NCBI GenBank assembly: GCA_964023205.1
Contig: OZ026845.1
Location: 754,001-818,000, forward strand
Source: Lutraria lutraria
Lineage: Eukaryota; Mollusca; Bivalvia; Venerida; Mactridae
Direction of reading: 5' to 3'
Length of the DNA: 64,000 nucleotides
Positions 1-13,700 of the stretch are shown here, piece after piece. How positions within the stretch are numbered: the first letter of the stretch is position 1; the number at the start of each line of letters is the position of its first letter. Under the pieces are notes generated by a model. That model was not told the DNA's origin. It ran no database searches and worked only from the letters and a program-made list of their open reading frames with translations. The position numbers and the translations under genes were made by a program.

Positions 1-156
1 CGGACCCTTTTACCCGAAAAATTCCCATCTGGTCTCCATACCCCACCCCTCCAGCCCGGACCTTTCAAATCGATAAATCTCTCTAAACCGCACTATTCAT
101 ATTTTATTATCTATCATGAAAATGCCAGGAATATTATACATGTATATCTTATACAG
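1..156. other. Intronic or intergenic sequence at window edge
   Basis: No coding signal is seen. The stretch ends in a splice acceptor (tatacag) just before the transmembrane exon at 157, so it is most simply the 3' part of an intron of that gene. Confidence 0.4.
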
Positions 157-254
157 GGACAACAATGTATGCTCTCATTGCCAGTGGTGGAGGACTCGCT
201 GTCATTACAATAATTATAATCTGTGTAATTGTAAAAAGAAGAAATAGTGTCCAG
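157..254 (+). CDS. Penultimate coding exon of a single-pass membrane protein (transmembrane segment)
   Basis: The exon is bounded by an acceptor (tatacag) and a donor (CAG|gtatga). The open frame reads TMYALIASGGGLAVITIII and continues as ICVIVKRRNSVQ. This is a Gly/Ala-then-Ile-rich hydrophobic helix of about 22 residues followed by a basic stop-transfer stretch (KRR), the pattern of a type I membrane anchor. The exon ends in phase 0, matching the next exon at 859, so the two should join directly. The extracellular part lies left of the window and the family cannot be named. The gene would be a receptor-like or adhesion-like surface protein; that is inference from the topology alone. Confidence 0.6.
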
Positions 255-858
255 GTATGAGAAGTATACAGTATTTTTATATATAGAGTATCTTTTTGGC
301 AACCCCTTATCCAATTAATGCATTTAGACAACTCTTATATAGTATGGATTTTCTTTTTTATTCAAACTACATGTATTTGAATATTCAGAAGGGCTTGTAA
401 AAGCTGACAGGAGACACTCATAGAACATCTAAGGTGGCATACCTAGTTTGTTTATTAAAGTGTATAAATAGATGGTGATTGCATGTTTGGTTTTTATTGC
501 AAGGAAAAGAACCACTGTGCGGTTAAACTGTTTTAAACATCCAGAAGTATGTCAGTGTATGCTGGCGAGCAGTTAAGTAACTTAATTGTGCTCATGAATT
601 CCGGCCCGGCTAGTTCTAACTGTATTTTTCGTAAATGACTATCAACTTTTTTCACATGAAGTACCTTAATTATTCTTGGAGGAATAAAAGACCAAATATA
701 TATGCTACTAAATCATCTTAAGTGACATGACTGTGTTACAACCAAGGTTTTACCTCATAAATCTATGGTCCGTAGTCCTACTGCTCACTGAGTGAACTGA
801 CTGATGTGTCAACTTCTTTAGTTACATCATGTTGTATTATGTTCATGGTCCATTTCAG
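255..858. other. Intron of the membrane-protein gene
   Basis: This is a 604-bp AT-rich stretch between donor gtatga and acceptor catttcag. No other gene or clear repeat is seen. Confidence 0.5.
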
Positions 859-1284
859 GAAGTGGATACAATAAATCTTTCTGACGTGCTACATAGGAAC
901 AGTATTACACAACAAAAACAAGAAGACATCGTAAATAAGCGGACGCCATCGTCTGATAATCCAAAACGTTCTTCACAAACTGGAAACGATAAACGTTCGT
1001 CATCAACTGAACAAAATACACGACCGTCATCGTCTGGCCATCCTAAACGTTCGTCGTCAACTGAACAGGCAAGATCTACGTCGTCAGCTGAACAAAATAC
1101 ACGACCGTCATCATCTGGCCATCCTAAACGTTCATCATCAACTGAACAGACAAGACGTTCATCGTCTGGACGCCCAAAACAAAGGTCGTCAGGTGAAAAG
1201 TCAGGAAGAGCATCATCTCGAACAAATCAATCACGGACATCGTCAAGTAAACAAACAAACAAATCGGACAGAGATAAAACATGA
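859..1284 (+). CDS. Terminal exon: Ser-rich cytoplasmic tail with short repeats
   Basis: This exon starts after acceptor catttcag in phase 0 and encodes 141 residues to a TGA. Joined to the exon at 157 it forms the cytoplasmic tail of a membrane protein. The first part (EVDTINLSDVLHRN) is not repetitive. From about residue 30 the tail consists of imperfect 10-15-residue repeats built on R-S-S-S-T-E-Q and R-P-S-S-S-G-H-P-K blocks, strongly basic and Ser/Thr-rich, ending KQTNKSDRDKT. Such a tail is low-complexity and could be heavily phosphorylated; no enzyme or binding domain is seen. A start codon at 829 lies in the intron in the same frame and is probably not used. Confidence 0.6.
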   Translation, partial: EVDTINLSDVLHRNSITQQKQEDIVNKRTPSSDNPKRSSQTGNDKRSSSTEQNTRPSSSGHPKRSSSTEQARSTSSAEQNTRPSSSGHPKRSSSTEQTRRSSSGRPKQRSSGEKSGRASSRTNQSRTSSSKQTNKSDRDKT

Positions 1285-4200
1285 AAATCTTAATTGGATG
1301 AGCACAACTAGACAACTAAATGACTCAAATTACGTAATAGCCAAGAAGAAAATCACCATTATAGCTAGCTAGGTCATCCTTCAACATGAACAATTATTTC
1401 AAACCATTGCTTTCATTAATCAAGTAAATGCGACTTCTTACATGGGTTGGAACTTATATATTGTGTACATGTATTGTATAAAAAATCAGACATTCATTAC
1501 TGATTTATTGTGACAAATTTATCATAAAATGCTGAAAAATAATTATAAGATGATATGTTAACCTTAATTACACATTATTAGCTCACAAATAAAAAAAATC
1601 TTCTCCAAGTCGTGAGTTGCTTTTCTCGACATGGATGTGGTGGTAGAAAGTATTAACTCTTAGGAGAAATGATTGTGTTGTTAATTTGTTTTTAATAAAA
1701 CAGTTTCTTACGTATACCCTGTTCTTTCCACATCATATTTACGTTTGTTGTATGGTGTTTAAAAATTCCACATGAGCATTAATTATTACCTTCATCAAAG
1801 TGCATACATTTATATGCATATTTAAAATTGCATTTGGAAATACAGTACAACCTCTCCAAAGAGGCCATCTCTAGAGCAACAACCTGCCTTCAACAACAGC
1901 AAGATTTTTTCATACTGCACAATTTTATTATTAATTTAGCCTCTCTAGAGCAACAACCTCTCAACAACAACATAATTTTGCTACTCCCAAAGGGTGTTGC
2001 TCTGGAGAGGTTGTACTGCAGTAAGAAAGCTTTTGATCTAAAGCTAATAAGTAATGTCATGGGACGTGTTTGCCTTTACCTGGGACAATTTATTATAATA
2101 ACATATGTGCCGGGCCTTCACCAAGGTGTCATCTCCATATGATTAGGGATACTACATCTTGAGACAACCAACAACTTCTGTTTGAAAAGTTGTCAAAAAA
2201 TGAAATAAAAACTATGGTATGTCCCCATTAACAAGTCACCATGTACCTTGTATAACACCTTTTTATACAATAGCATGAAGAATGCATACACAAACATTAT
2301 CATTGTTACATGGCACCATCAGAGCTGCCTGTAAAGTAATATTTGCTGACGAATTTACATCCAAAGAACGAAAGTTAAGTTTGTGACCTACCATCCTATG
2401 TTTTGGTCAACTAACAGTAAACTTGACTTTTTTCTAGCCTAAATTAAAGACAAAATCGTACAACAAAAAAGTCAAAATGCCAGTGGACATTCCAAAGATT
2501 ATGACTTCTCACACATTAAGACTGTGTGTGTCAATTTTCATGACATGAAAACTAAACACAACAGATAAGTATCAGACTGGAACACTAAGAAGTGATTATT
2601 TTCACAACACATAGACGAACAGAAGACAACTGCTATGAAAACAATAAAGAATTATCAGCGTGTGATAATAAGAGATAACTATAGAATTACAATTGAAAAA
2701 CAAAAAACATCAACTGATAACAAAAAGAAAACAAAAGTGACATTATAGACAATCTTCATGCATTTATTATTCAAAATACATTCTTAATAATGACAGAAAT
2801 TACATGAACCAAATCATTTTAAAAAATAAATCATCATAAAATGATGATAAACAAGTTACAAAGCTAAAAGAAATTAACAAAATAGACATAAACAAAAATC
2901 TTCAACCAAATAAAAGTACATAAAGAGTGGTAATTCTTCTAAAAGAGCATGGAAGAGTTATGATTCTTTGTTATAAGATTGTGTACAAAGTTTTAAATCA
3001 ACTATGGCTACTTTCCTTGAGTTCAGGAAAAGCAAACAAAAATGACTATCAGTTAGTTTATAATTTTACTATTTTTCAAAGAAAACCTGAACATTGAATC
3101 TAGGAGAACAATTAATTATAAATAAATAAAAAATAAATATTAAGAAAAACGAGACAGATAAAACATGCGGTTGAGTATATTCTACAACACTTCGGTTTTA
3201 GAAGGGTTACCTCCCATGACAAATAAACAATTAGTCAACAATAAATCACAGTAGTGTACATTGATAAAATATAACATCATAAAAAAATGTAAGTAAAGCT
3301 ATTTGACGAGATATAACGTAATTGCACAGATATATGAATACAAATGTACAAAAAAGGGTTTGAATATTTGTTCCCAAAGCCTTCTTCTGTTGATGATACA
3401 CAATTTCAGAGTCACTGACTCATTGAAGAAAATTGCAAATTCATGAAGCTCTAATATTCAATACATAATATATAAATATACATAAACAGATAAAAAATCA
3501 CTCATTATCAGTATTATACACATTCATAAAAAAATGCACGCAAGGATAAAAAAAAGACAAAAAAGAGTTCATGATTGTCTTCTAAAAATTTAAGCATACT
3601 TATGAAAAATGGAGCAAGATTGTGATAAAAAAATATATCAAATAAAAATATCATCAACAAAATATATAAATGAGTCTTGTAACTATATGGATGTTTATAT
3701 AGACAACTAATGGTCATGTAATGCAATAAAAAATAACTTAGACATCTAAAATTTCAATTTGCTACAACATTTGTCCATAATCATAAATCGTAAGATTTAT
3801 ATTCAAAACTTTTAAAACCAAGATTTGGGGTGAGAATTTTGAGCTATACAGAGGTCCATTATCTCTGAATAAAGATACAGACATTTATCTGGTGTAACAT
3901 ATCTAAAATACATATACATCAATACACCAACTGTCTTTTTTATTAACATATCTTAGTTATGAAAGCAGTTTTAAACTTATAAATATTTCTTATAGTGAAC
4001 ATTTCAAACAATAATCTTAAACAACTGACAACAAATGTCCAAAACAACAGAATATAACACATTTATTTACAAACAAAGTAAATCAAGATTATTTAGTATG
4101 AAAACAGCTTAGTCTTAGTCAGAATATGTCTATAAAATGGACTAAAAGAGTGTTTCATTAATTTTCTGTAACAAAAAGAAAAGCACAATATTATTACAAA

Positions 4201-4517
4201 CAAAACAAAAAAGCTGCAAAATTAAATATCCAGTAATATACAGTCTGACCATTCTAACCAATCCTTGAAGTGATTTACTCAAATCTTTCACATGAACTAT
4301 TCATCAATTTTCAAATTTATATCACATCATCACATCCCATTCAGTACACTGGCCTTCCCTTGGATGGAAAATGGACTACTCCATGTATTCACATTAGTTA
4401 TTCTATTATGGAAAAAAGGGAAGTCACCTATAGATAACAAACAACAATAAGGCACTGATATATGAAAAATAATTTTAGCCAATTGATTCTTACATCAATT
4501 GTGTAATCTTATGGGTT
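1285..4517. other. Gene-free AT-rich stretch between two convergent genes
   Basis: The stretch lies between the 3' end of the membrane-protein gene (+) and the 3' end of GEN1 (-), so part of it is probably 3' UTR of both. AATAAA-like signals follow the plus-strand gene near 1588 and 1693. It contains one MITE (1843-2018). The rest is A-rich on the plus strand with only short chance ORFs. Confidence 0.5.
1843..2018. mobile_element. TA-flanked 176-bp MITE, family A, copy 1
   Basis: Terminal inverted repeats read CAGTACAACCTCTCC at the left end and the reverse complement GGAGAGGTTGTACTG at the right end. The left flank is TA and the right flank CA (one mismatch). The interior has sub-terminal 'agagcaacaacct' motifs. 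CAGT ends and TA duplications are typical of Tc1/mariner-pogo derived non-autonomous elements. There is no coding capacity. Confidence 0.85.
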
Positions 4518-4744
4518 TCATTTTTTTATTTTGAAGTATTCAGTAAGATGTCCTGACTGTCTGATTTTCTTCACCGAAGAGCTAGATGGCTGACTTTTAT
4601 CACCATGAACACGCTTTTTCATGTTTTGTTTCTTCATTTCTTGTGCTTCATTTTCATGTGTCTTCATTTCTAGTTCTTCATTGTCTTGTTTCTTCATTTC
4701 TTGTGCTTCATCATCTTGTTTCTTCTTTTTCTTCTTCCCTGTTG
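4518..4744 (-). CDS. GEN1: GEN1 exon 11 (Lys/Glu-rich tail, stop)
   Basis: The acceptor is attcttacag; phase 1 in. The exon encodes a Lys run, then imperfect repeats of the type D/E-N/D-E-A-Q-E-M-K-K-Q, a basic stretch, and the end SGHLTEYFKIKK before TAA. The last residues resemble the PCNA-binding tail of FEN1-like nucleases. The repeats look like recent in-frame duplications of an 11-12-codon unit. Confidence 0.85.
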
Positions 4745-7700
4745 CTGTAAGAATGATGTAATCTACTATTGATAATAGCAAATATTCCACATGAAGGTCA
4801 CTTTTGAAAACCATTATAAGGTTAGTGACCTTGCCATAAATGTATACAACAATCTGATTTGTCATGAAAGGAATATCCATTTGCCAAAGATGTAAACATC
4901 AATCTGATTAGTCAAGACAAGAATACTCGTTTGCCAAAGATGTAAACATTAATCTGATTGGTCAAGATAAGAATACTCGTTTGCCAAAGATGTAAACATT
5001 AATCTGATTGGTCAAGACAAGAATACTCGTTTGCCAAAGATGTAAACATTAATCTGATTGGTCAAGATAAGAATACTCGTTTGCCAAAGATGTAAACATT
5101 AATCTGATTGGTCAAGATAAGAATACTCGTTTGCCAAAGATGTAAACATTAATCTGATTGGTCAAGATAAGAATACTCGTTTGCCAAAGATGTAAACATT
5201 AATCTGATTGGTCAAGACAAGAATACTCGTTTGCCAAAGATGTAAACATTAATCTGATTGGTCAAGACAAGAATACTCGTTTGCCAAAGATGTAAACATT
5301 AATCTGATCGGTCAAGACAAGAATACTCGTTTGCCAAAGATGTAAAAATCAATCTGATTGGTCAAGACAAGAATACTCGTTTGCCAAAGATGTAAACATT
5401 AATCTGATTGGTCAAGACAAGAATACTCGTTTGCCAAAGATGTAAACATTAATCTGATTGGTCAAGACAAGAATACTCGTTTGCCAAAGATGTAAACATT
5501 AATCTGATTGGTCAAGACAAGAATACTCGTTTGCCAAAGATGTAAACATCAATCTGATTAGTCAAGACAGGAAAACTCCAAATAAGTCTAATAAAAGCTT
5601 ACAAAACTTGAAATTGGTTGTCAAATTCAAATCAAACTGTAAATATTAATTGACATAAAACTGACATAAGTATTATATTAATGTTTATCAACCTCTTTTT
5701 TTCAAAATTTATCAGTGCATGTAAATCTACGGACAAAGGCAGAAATTTTTCAAGAATTGGTCAAGAAGTCCCCAAAAATTACTATTTCTAGCTTAAACAA
5801 ATTGACAAAAATATGTGTGATCATTATCACCAAACAAGCATGATAAATTGTAGACTGTTACAGAAACATGTTTTAAATTTTACTTTTAGAAGACTTCTTC
5901 TGTTTTTGTTCCTCTTCAAACTTTTCAACTTCTTCAGGGTAGACAGATTTGAAGAGTTCTTGTTCAACTTTTAACTCAACCGGATCTGTTTCTGCCCACA
6001 GGTTTTTTTCTGTGCAGAATAAAAATAACTTTTACTAACTTTATTGATAAGTGAAAAAAGACCTTGAAAATGTGCTGTTGTAACATGAATACTGCAAAGT
6101 GACAATGCTGAAATGTTCAAATTTTATTGCAAAACAAATTGCAAATTCAATCAAACGAAAACATTTCAGAATTTTGTCATTCTTAAAATTTTGTGGGATT
6201 CTTAAGGAAAAAAACTCTTGAAAAAAAAACATTACATAGTAAACAAAACCATTTTAAAACTAAGAAAATTAGAAATTACCAAAATAGAAATATATATGTT
6301 ACCAGTTTTCTGCCATTTAATGAGGAAGCATTGAACATGGTTATCAGTACACTTTTTGTCTACACTGAAAAAAATAAAAATTCACCATGTCTCTTTTGTA
6401 ACTCTTCAATGCAGTTAAATGGAGGTAAAAGTGTAAGGTGAGTATTAATTCAAGGGTACATGTACAGTAAAACCCCGATTACCCGAACTCGGATTATCCG
6501 AAAACCTGGTCATATTCGAAATGAAATTTCGGTCCCAACTTTCCCTCTTTATATTTCAATGCAAATAAGCCTTGATTATCCAAATTGTCTAATCCGAATA
6601 CCATGGCTTATCTGAAGTGATAAGCAGGTCCCCACAATCATCCAAACGCGTATTATCACATCTGTTACCTGAAGTCGACAATTAACTCTACCAGTATGTA
6701 TGATTTCTTTAACATGTCAAAAGGTGTGAACAACAAATCATCAAACCACCGTGAACAAAGGATTGTTCGTTTGGATTATTGTTTGCAGAAGGAAACAAAC
6801 CTAGCCGATTCGGTTAGATCATTCGCTTGATTTATAAATTGCATCACAGTTTTACTTTAATCAGCAACTAACAGTAAAAATGTTCATTTTATTTTTCGAA
6901 GTTTGTTAAATTGACAAACAATACACATGACCAATATGAATTACCGGCACTCGATTTCAAAATACTTCCATTTTCTGAAAATGAATACAAACATGATAAG
7001 CTAAGATATTTTAAGACGACAACGATTTGTGTGACGCTCGTAAGTGTTAGTGACTGTAGCAATAAACTTCACATTGGATTTTTATTTTATTTCAGTTTGT
7101 AATTCATTTAAACAGTGTGCTTATTCTATATCCCTTGTATATTTCATGATCTCATTTTATTGATGGATTAATTTGCTTTGTAACATGACATGTGCTACTG
7201 TTTGGGTATTCATTTGTATTTGTAGTTTCACATTGGGATCCTCACAACTTTGACGAATTAATAATGGTACAAACAACTCATACACTTGTATTTACGATAA
7301 ACATACACGTTTATCTTATAACGTCTTTTTTCGTAGATAAAATATGAATTATAACACATTAATTTTGTTGTTATTATATCTATACATGTATGCCATATAT
7401 ATGGGAGTGATCTCCCTTTATTTTCATACAATTGTCAAGATTTCCCTTACCCTGAATTATCCGAAGTAATTTTTCGGTCCCGACAATTTTGGATAATTGG
7501 GGTTTTACTGTATATGAATCTAAAACTTAAGGTTCCTAAGTCAATCTGGGGACACATTGAAAGATAAAATGTTTATATCACAAATTTAAACAGAATTTGT
7601 TCTTATGTTCTGGTTGCTATGGTAATGGATTTTAAATAGTATTGCAGAGTACATCTTATCTAATATTTGACTGATGCAAAACTAAGTTTACTTTAATTTA

Positions 7701-10700
7701 CCTGACAGGGTAAAACATACTAGATGAAAGCTTATTTTTCAACAAATCTTGCAATATCACTGTCTCAGTCACAAAGTGAACAGTTTTATCCCTGCGAAAA
7801 TCCAGATAATTTTTTAGGCAGTCAGATAATGCTTCAATATTGATTGTGTATGACATCTGTATATCTGGAACATCCATCGTGAAACCCCTAAATTCTTGAA
7901 CAACCTGAAAAGACGTAACAAGTATGCCAATGATGTTGTATGTCTAAGTGAATAACCTTAGATAGCGAAAGAGAGTCTCTGTGTTCAGAGGTTATGGTCT
8001 CGGACTAGTAATCGTTAACCTCTCACTGCTGTGAGTTCAAATACCACCCCGGACATGCGGGGCCCCAGTCCAGCTAGCTTTTGGAAGGTCATTAGTTCTA
8101 CTCAGGGGAATTCCTGGGGGTCCTTCTCCACCATAACAACTGGAAGGTCACCAAATGGCCAGGGCTGTTGGTTATGTTAAATTCCTGGGGTCCTTCTCCA
8201 CCATAACAACTGGAAGGTCACTAAATAACCAGGGCTGTTGATTATGTTAAATTCCTGGGGTCCTTCTCCACCATAACAACTGGAAGGTCACTAAATGACC
8301 AGGGCTGTTGATTATGTTAAATTCCTGGGGTCCTTCTCCACCATAACAACTGGAAGGTCACTAAATGACCAGGGCTGTTGATCATGTTAAATTCCTGGGG
8401 TCCTTCTCCACCATAACAACTGGAAGGTCACTAAATGACCAGGGCTGTTGATTATGTTAAATTCCTGGGGTCCTTCTCCACCATAACAACTGGAAGGTCA
8501 CCAAATGGCCAGGGCTGTTGATTATGTTAAATTCCTGGGGTCCTTCTCCACCATAACAACTGGAAGGTCACTAAATGACCAGGGCTGTTGGTTATGTTAA
8601 ATTCCTGGGGTCCTTCTCCACCATAACAACTGGAAGGTCACTAAATGACCAGGGCTGTTGATTATGTTAAATTCCTGGGGTCCTTCTCCACCATAACAAC
8701 TGGAAGGTCACTAAATGATCAGGGCTGTTGATTATGTTAAATTCCTGGGGTCCTTCTCCACCATAACAACTGGAAGGTCACTAAATGACCAGGGCTGTTG
8801 ATCATGTTAAATTCCTGGGGTCCTTCTCCACCATAACAACTGGAAGGTCACTAAATGATCAGGGCTGTTGATTATGTTAAATTCCTGGGGTCCTTCTCCA
8901 CCATAACAACTGGAAGGTCACTAAATGATCAGGGCTGTTGATTATGTTAAATTCCTGGGGTCCTTCTCCACCATAACAACTGGAAGGTCACTAAATGATC
9001 AGGGCTGTTGATCATGTTAAACCCAAGTGAAACAAGCTATATAATACAAATAATTACAAAACATCAGATTCCTTAGAATTCTAATAAAATTGTCAAATTG
9101 CATCATTGGTCACCATCAAGTACAAAACAACACATTTGAAAGTCTTCTAAAAGATGGGTATTAATAAGTACAGTATTAACTCTCAAGAGCAGCCCTCTGT
9201 AGAGCAACAACCTCTCTATAACAACACCTTCACAAATTTCCCAAAGTTGATATTTACTATAAAATTAACCTCTGTAGAGCAACAACCTCTAAACAATGGT
9301 CAATAGATGCAGCTCCCACAGGGTGTTGCTCTACATAGGTTGGACTGTATGTAATAAACTGTATTAAGACCTACTTCCATATTTGGAAAATCACTGTTTT
9401 CCAGTGCTTTCTGTCTTACAGATAATTCTATCTTATGTTCTGCTTCAAGTTGTTTCCTTTTATGCCAGACACATCTACATGTCACAGAGCTATCATCATC
9501 ACAACCTTCAGGCGTCCATGTAGCACATTCTCCTTTGTGTGATTTTACACTCCCTATAATACATTCAAGTAAAAGGTAAATTTAAGTCTCATTTAAAATA
9601 AAATGTTCACTAAAATTAGTCCAGTGTTTTCCAAGGAGAAGACTATGAAACAATAGTTAACAACAAAAGGCACACACATTACACAAATCATTTCACACAT
9701 TACATGGCACACATTACACAAATCACACGTTACATAACACACATTACACAAATCACATCACACATTAGAGGACACACATTACACAAATTATATCACACAT
9801 TACATGAGACAAATTACACAAATTACATCACACATTACAGGACACATATTACACAGATCATATCACACATTAGAGGACACATATTACACAAATCATATCA
9901 CACATTACAGGACACACATTACACAAATCACATCACACGTTAGAGGACACACATTACACAAATCACATCACACGTTAGAGGAGACACATTTCACAAATCA
10001 CAACGCACATCAGATGACACACATTACACAAATCACATCGCAAATTAGATGACACACATTACACAAATCACATTACACATTAGATGACACGCATTACACA
10101 AATCACATCACAGGTTAGAGGACACACATTACACAAATCAAATCACACGTTAGAGGACACACATTACACAAATCACATCACACATTACAGGAGACACATT
10201 ACACAAATCACATCACATATTAGAGGACACACATTACACAAAACACATCACACATTAGAGGACACACATTACACAAATTACATCACACATTACATGACAC
10301 ACATTACACAAATCACATCACACATTACATGACACACATTACATGACACACATTACACAAAACACATCACACATTAGAGGACACACATTACACAAATCAT
10401 ATCACACATAACAGGACATACATTACACAAATCATGTCACACATTACATATCACAGTTTACACAAATCATATCACACATTACAGGACACACATTGCACAA
10501 ATCACATATTACATAGCACACATTACATAAACCACATCACACATTAGAGGACACACATTACACAAATTAAATCACACATTACATGACACACATTACACAA
10601 ATCACATCACACATTACATGACACACATTACACAAATCATGTATCAACAGACAGAGCGATCAGTATAGCTCACTGTGAGTACTTAGTGATCAGGTGACCT

Positions 10701-13700
10701 AAAAAGTCCATGAATTATATCATAAGCAGTACTTATTCACACTGATAACTTCTCTGTAATTCCCAGATGTAGATAAAGTCACGATATTTTGATGAACAAG
10801 TTCTATACCTTTATGTTTACACCTTGTACAATGTGGTTGTTTCTTAATTTTTTGTCCAATCTTCTCCTCTATATTGATTAACTCTGTATTCTCTTTCCAT
10901 GAAAGTATACTGAAATTTACATCATATAAAAATACTGTAGATTACATAGTGAATTCTTTAGTCACAAAATAATTACTTTGTAGTATACATAGCTCACTTA
11001 ATTTGTGACAATTAAATAAAGAACAAGTTATAGTGTTCAGAATAAATAAGTAGTCCATTATATCTAATTCTTCTCTATATTAATATCACTAAGTTCACAG
11101 TAACTGTGTTTTCTGTACAATCAGCCATTGTGACAGACACACACAACTTATTCCACATAGCTACCTTGAATACATCACTACTAAGTCCTGTTCACAAGCA
11201 GCAGATTTTATCATATTTAGATGTACCATATAGTATTACATGTATAATACATGTTTCATAGTGATTTATTTAAAAATCTGGCCTGTTCTTGTTATCAGTT
11301 CAGCTATGTCTTGTCAAAGATAACATAAAATTACACAAGTTATAAAGGTTAGGAATAATGGAGATTTGCAAGCATCCAAATATTTAGGCATTTGTGTTCC
11401 ATATAAAACAACGTACAACAAAAGCCAGAATCCTTAAAGAATGGTTGGTTTACAGTGACACTACCCATACCTTTAGGCTCCTTTATCTATTTTTGTTAAC
11501 ATTTCTTGCTTGCACTTACAAAAAAAAGAACAAAGAATGAAAAGATATTTTTGTCAAAAGTCACTAAAAGATTTATTGGTGTGTGATTTTATAATTTGTT
11601 ATTTGTGTAACTCCAAACCAATTATTCTATAATGATTGCCTATCTTTAATACAATAGTCCTCACTACTTATATAACAATTATACAAACCGATCTAATGTA
11701 GTACATGTACAATATTTCCCCTTTAGATATTCTATAAGCTCAATAGTTGTTTTGTGTCCAACACCTGCTATTCCAGCATCGTAGTCACAACCACAGAGCA
11801 ACGCAAGACTAATAAAGTCTTCCTGTGTCAATTCTGACCTTTCTGCACTGTACACATCTACCACAAACACCTAAAATATATCAAAGTACTGAAAGTACTC
11901 ATGGAATCTGAACTTACATAGACTTGCACTGCAACATGAAATAGTTACTAGTTTAACAATTGTGTAACAGTTGTAGATAAATGTAGTACTTAGGTCTACA
12001 TAAAAACTCATGTGCTGCGAGCTCGACGGCTATTGAAAGCTGAACTATCATTCAGTTTCCAACAAGTGATCTCGAAAAAACACTGCTTCAGCGTAAGTAT
12101 ATTTTGCATCATTTTGTATGCCAGTAATCCACATTGATTTTTCTTTTTTTCGCTGGGGTATAGCATCACATCAACAATCAGACTCATTTGGTGACTTTCC
12201 GGCTTAATCTAGCGAGGAAGACCCAAGATCTTTGAAGAACCAGTGACCTTCAATGTTTCCTAACATGTGAAATACATTAACATCAGTAATTCTTAATAAA
12301 TGAGAAATCAGTGGATTTACTTACCTTCTTTTCCTTACATTTTCGCATATTTCTGTAAACAGTCTTGCCACCATAGCAGAAATAATCACCGTCCTTGGTG
12401 ATACATCCATCAACTACCTGAAAAACAGACATTAAGATCTCAGTCAGGCATGGTTTCAGTAACCTCCAATATGTGGCAAAATTAAAGAATTTGGTTCAAT
12501 GAAATATTTATAAATTCCCCTAAACACACCCTTCTTTATACATTTCATTGTTTCTGTTTCAGACACAGTAAAATATGGATACAACAAGTTTTTTTTAGGG
12601 GGTACCTAGTAGTTCACATAAACATGTTCAACTGTACTGTAGTTATTTACCACAACACTATAAGTGAAAGGTAATATACAGTACAACCTCTTCATAATGG
12701 CCCTCTTTTGAGCAACAACCTCACTGTAACAATGGTATGATTTTTTCCAGCGGCATGATTTAACTATTAATACAACCTCTCCAGCGCAACAACCTCTCAA
12801 CAACAACATAATTTTGCCACTCTTAAAAGATGTTGCTTTGGAGAGGTTGTACTGTAACTGCTGAAGTCTCTCTACTGACTAACATGGATGTGTGGTTATT
12901 GTGAAAGTCACATCATCATGTATGGTGACTACAGATGTACCTCACACACATCTCTTACCATCACAGAATAAAAACACATAAATGTACAGGATACAAAGAC
13001 ACAAAAATTGAGATTAATCTCCAAAATCAGATCTCAATTTCCAAATTCCAATACATGTACTATCAATTTATTTGCATTAAAGACTATAAAACATTTCAGT
13101 TTTCTGTATACAAGCATGTGACCTAGTTTTTGACCCTAGGTGACCCATATTTGAACTCGTCCTTTAAATCATCTAAGACGAACAATCTGACAAGGTTTGG
13201 CAAAGATTCAATTAAAATCGTGATATCTAGAGCTTTAACAAGGTTTTTACTAAGATCTGGTGACCTAGTTTTTGACCCCGGCTGACCCATGTTCGACCTC
13301 AACCCACATATCATTAAGGCAAATACTCTGACAAGGTTTGGTGGAGATCCGATCAAAACTGTGACATCTACAGTGTTAACAAGGTTTTCCTAAGATTTGA
13401 CCTAGTGACCTAGTTATTGACCCCAGATGACCCATATTTGTACTACTTGACCGTTATATCATTAAAACAAACAATTTGACAAAGTTTGGTGAAGATCCAA
13501 TTATAACTGTGAAATCTACAGTGTTAACATAGTTTTTTTATGAGATTTGAACTAGCGACCTAGTTTTTGACCCCAGATGACCCATGTTCGATCTCGTCCA
13601 AGGTATTATAAAGACATACATTCTGACAAGGTTTCATGATGATTCAATCAAAACAGTGACTTCTAGAGTGTTTATAAGGTTTTCCAGCACTTCGCCCTAG

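Noticed and set aside
1828..2142. 104-codon plus-strand ORF
   Set aside because: It mostly translates the MITE at 1843-2018 and has no protein features.
4831..5580. CRISPR-like regular repeats
   Set aside because: The 50-bp units follow directly without unique spacers and the context is a eukaryotic intron. The same holds for the other arrays.
6193..6441. 82-codon plus-strand ORF
   Set aside because: It overlaps the minus-strand GEN1 exon 9, whose splice sites and phase fit the gene; the plus-strand ORF has no recognised features.
9704..10332. Three His/Thr/Ile-rich ORFs of about 80 codons
   Set aside because: They are open frames through the 35-bp minisatellite in GEN1 intron 6, with no start context or other gene signal.
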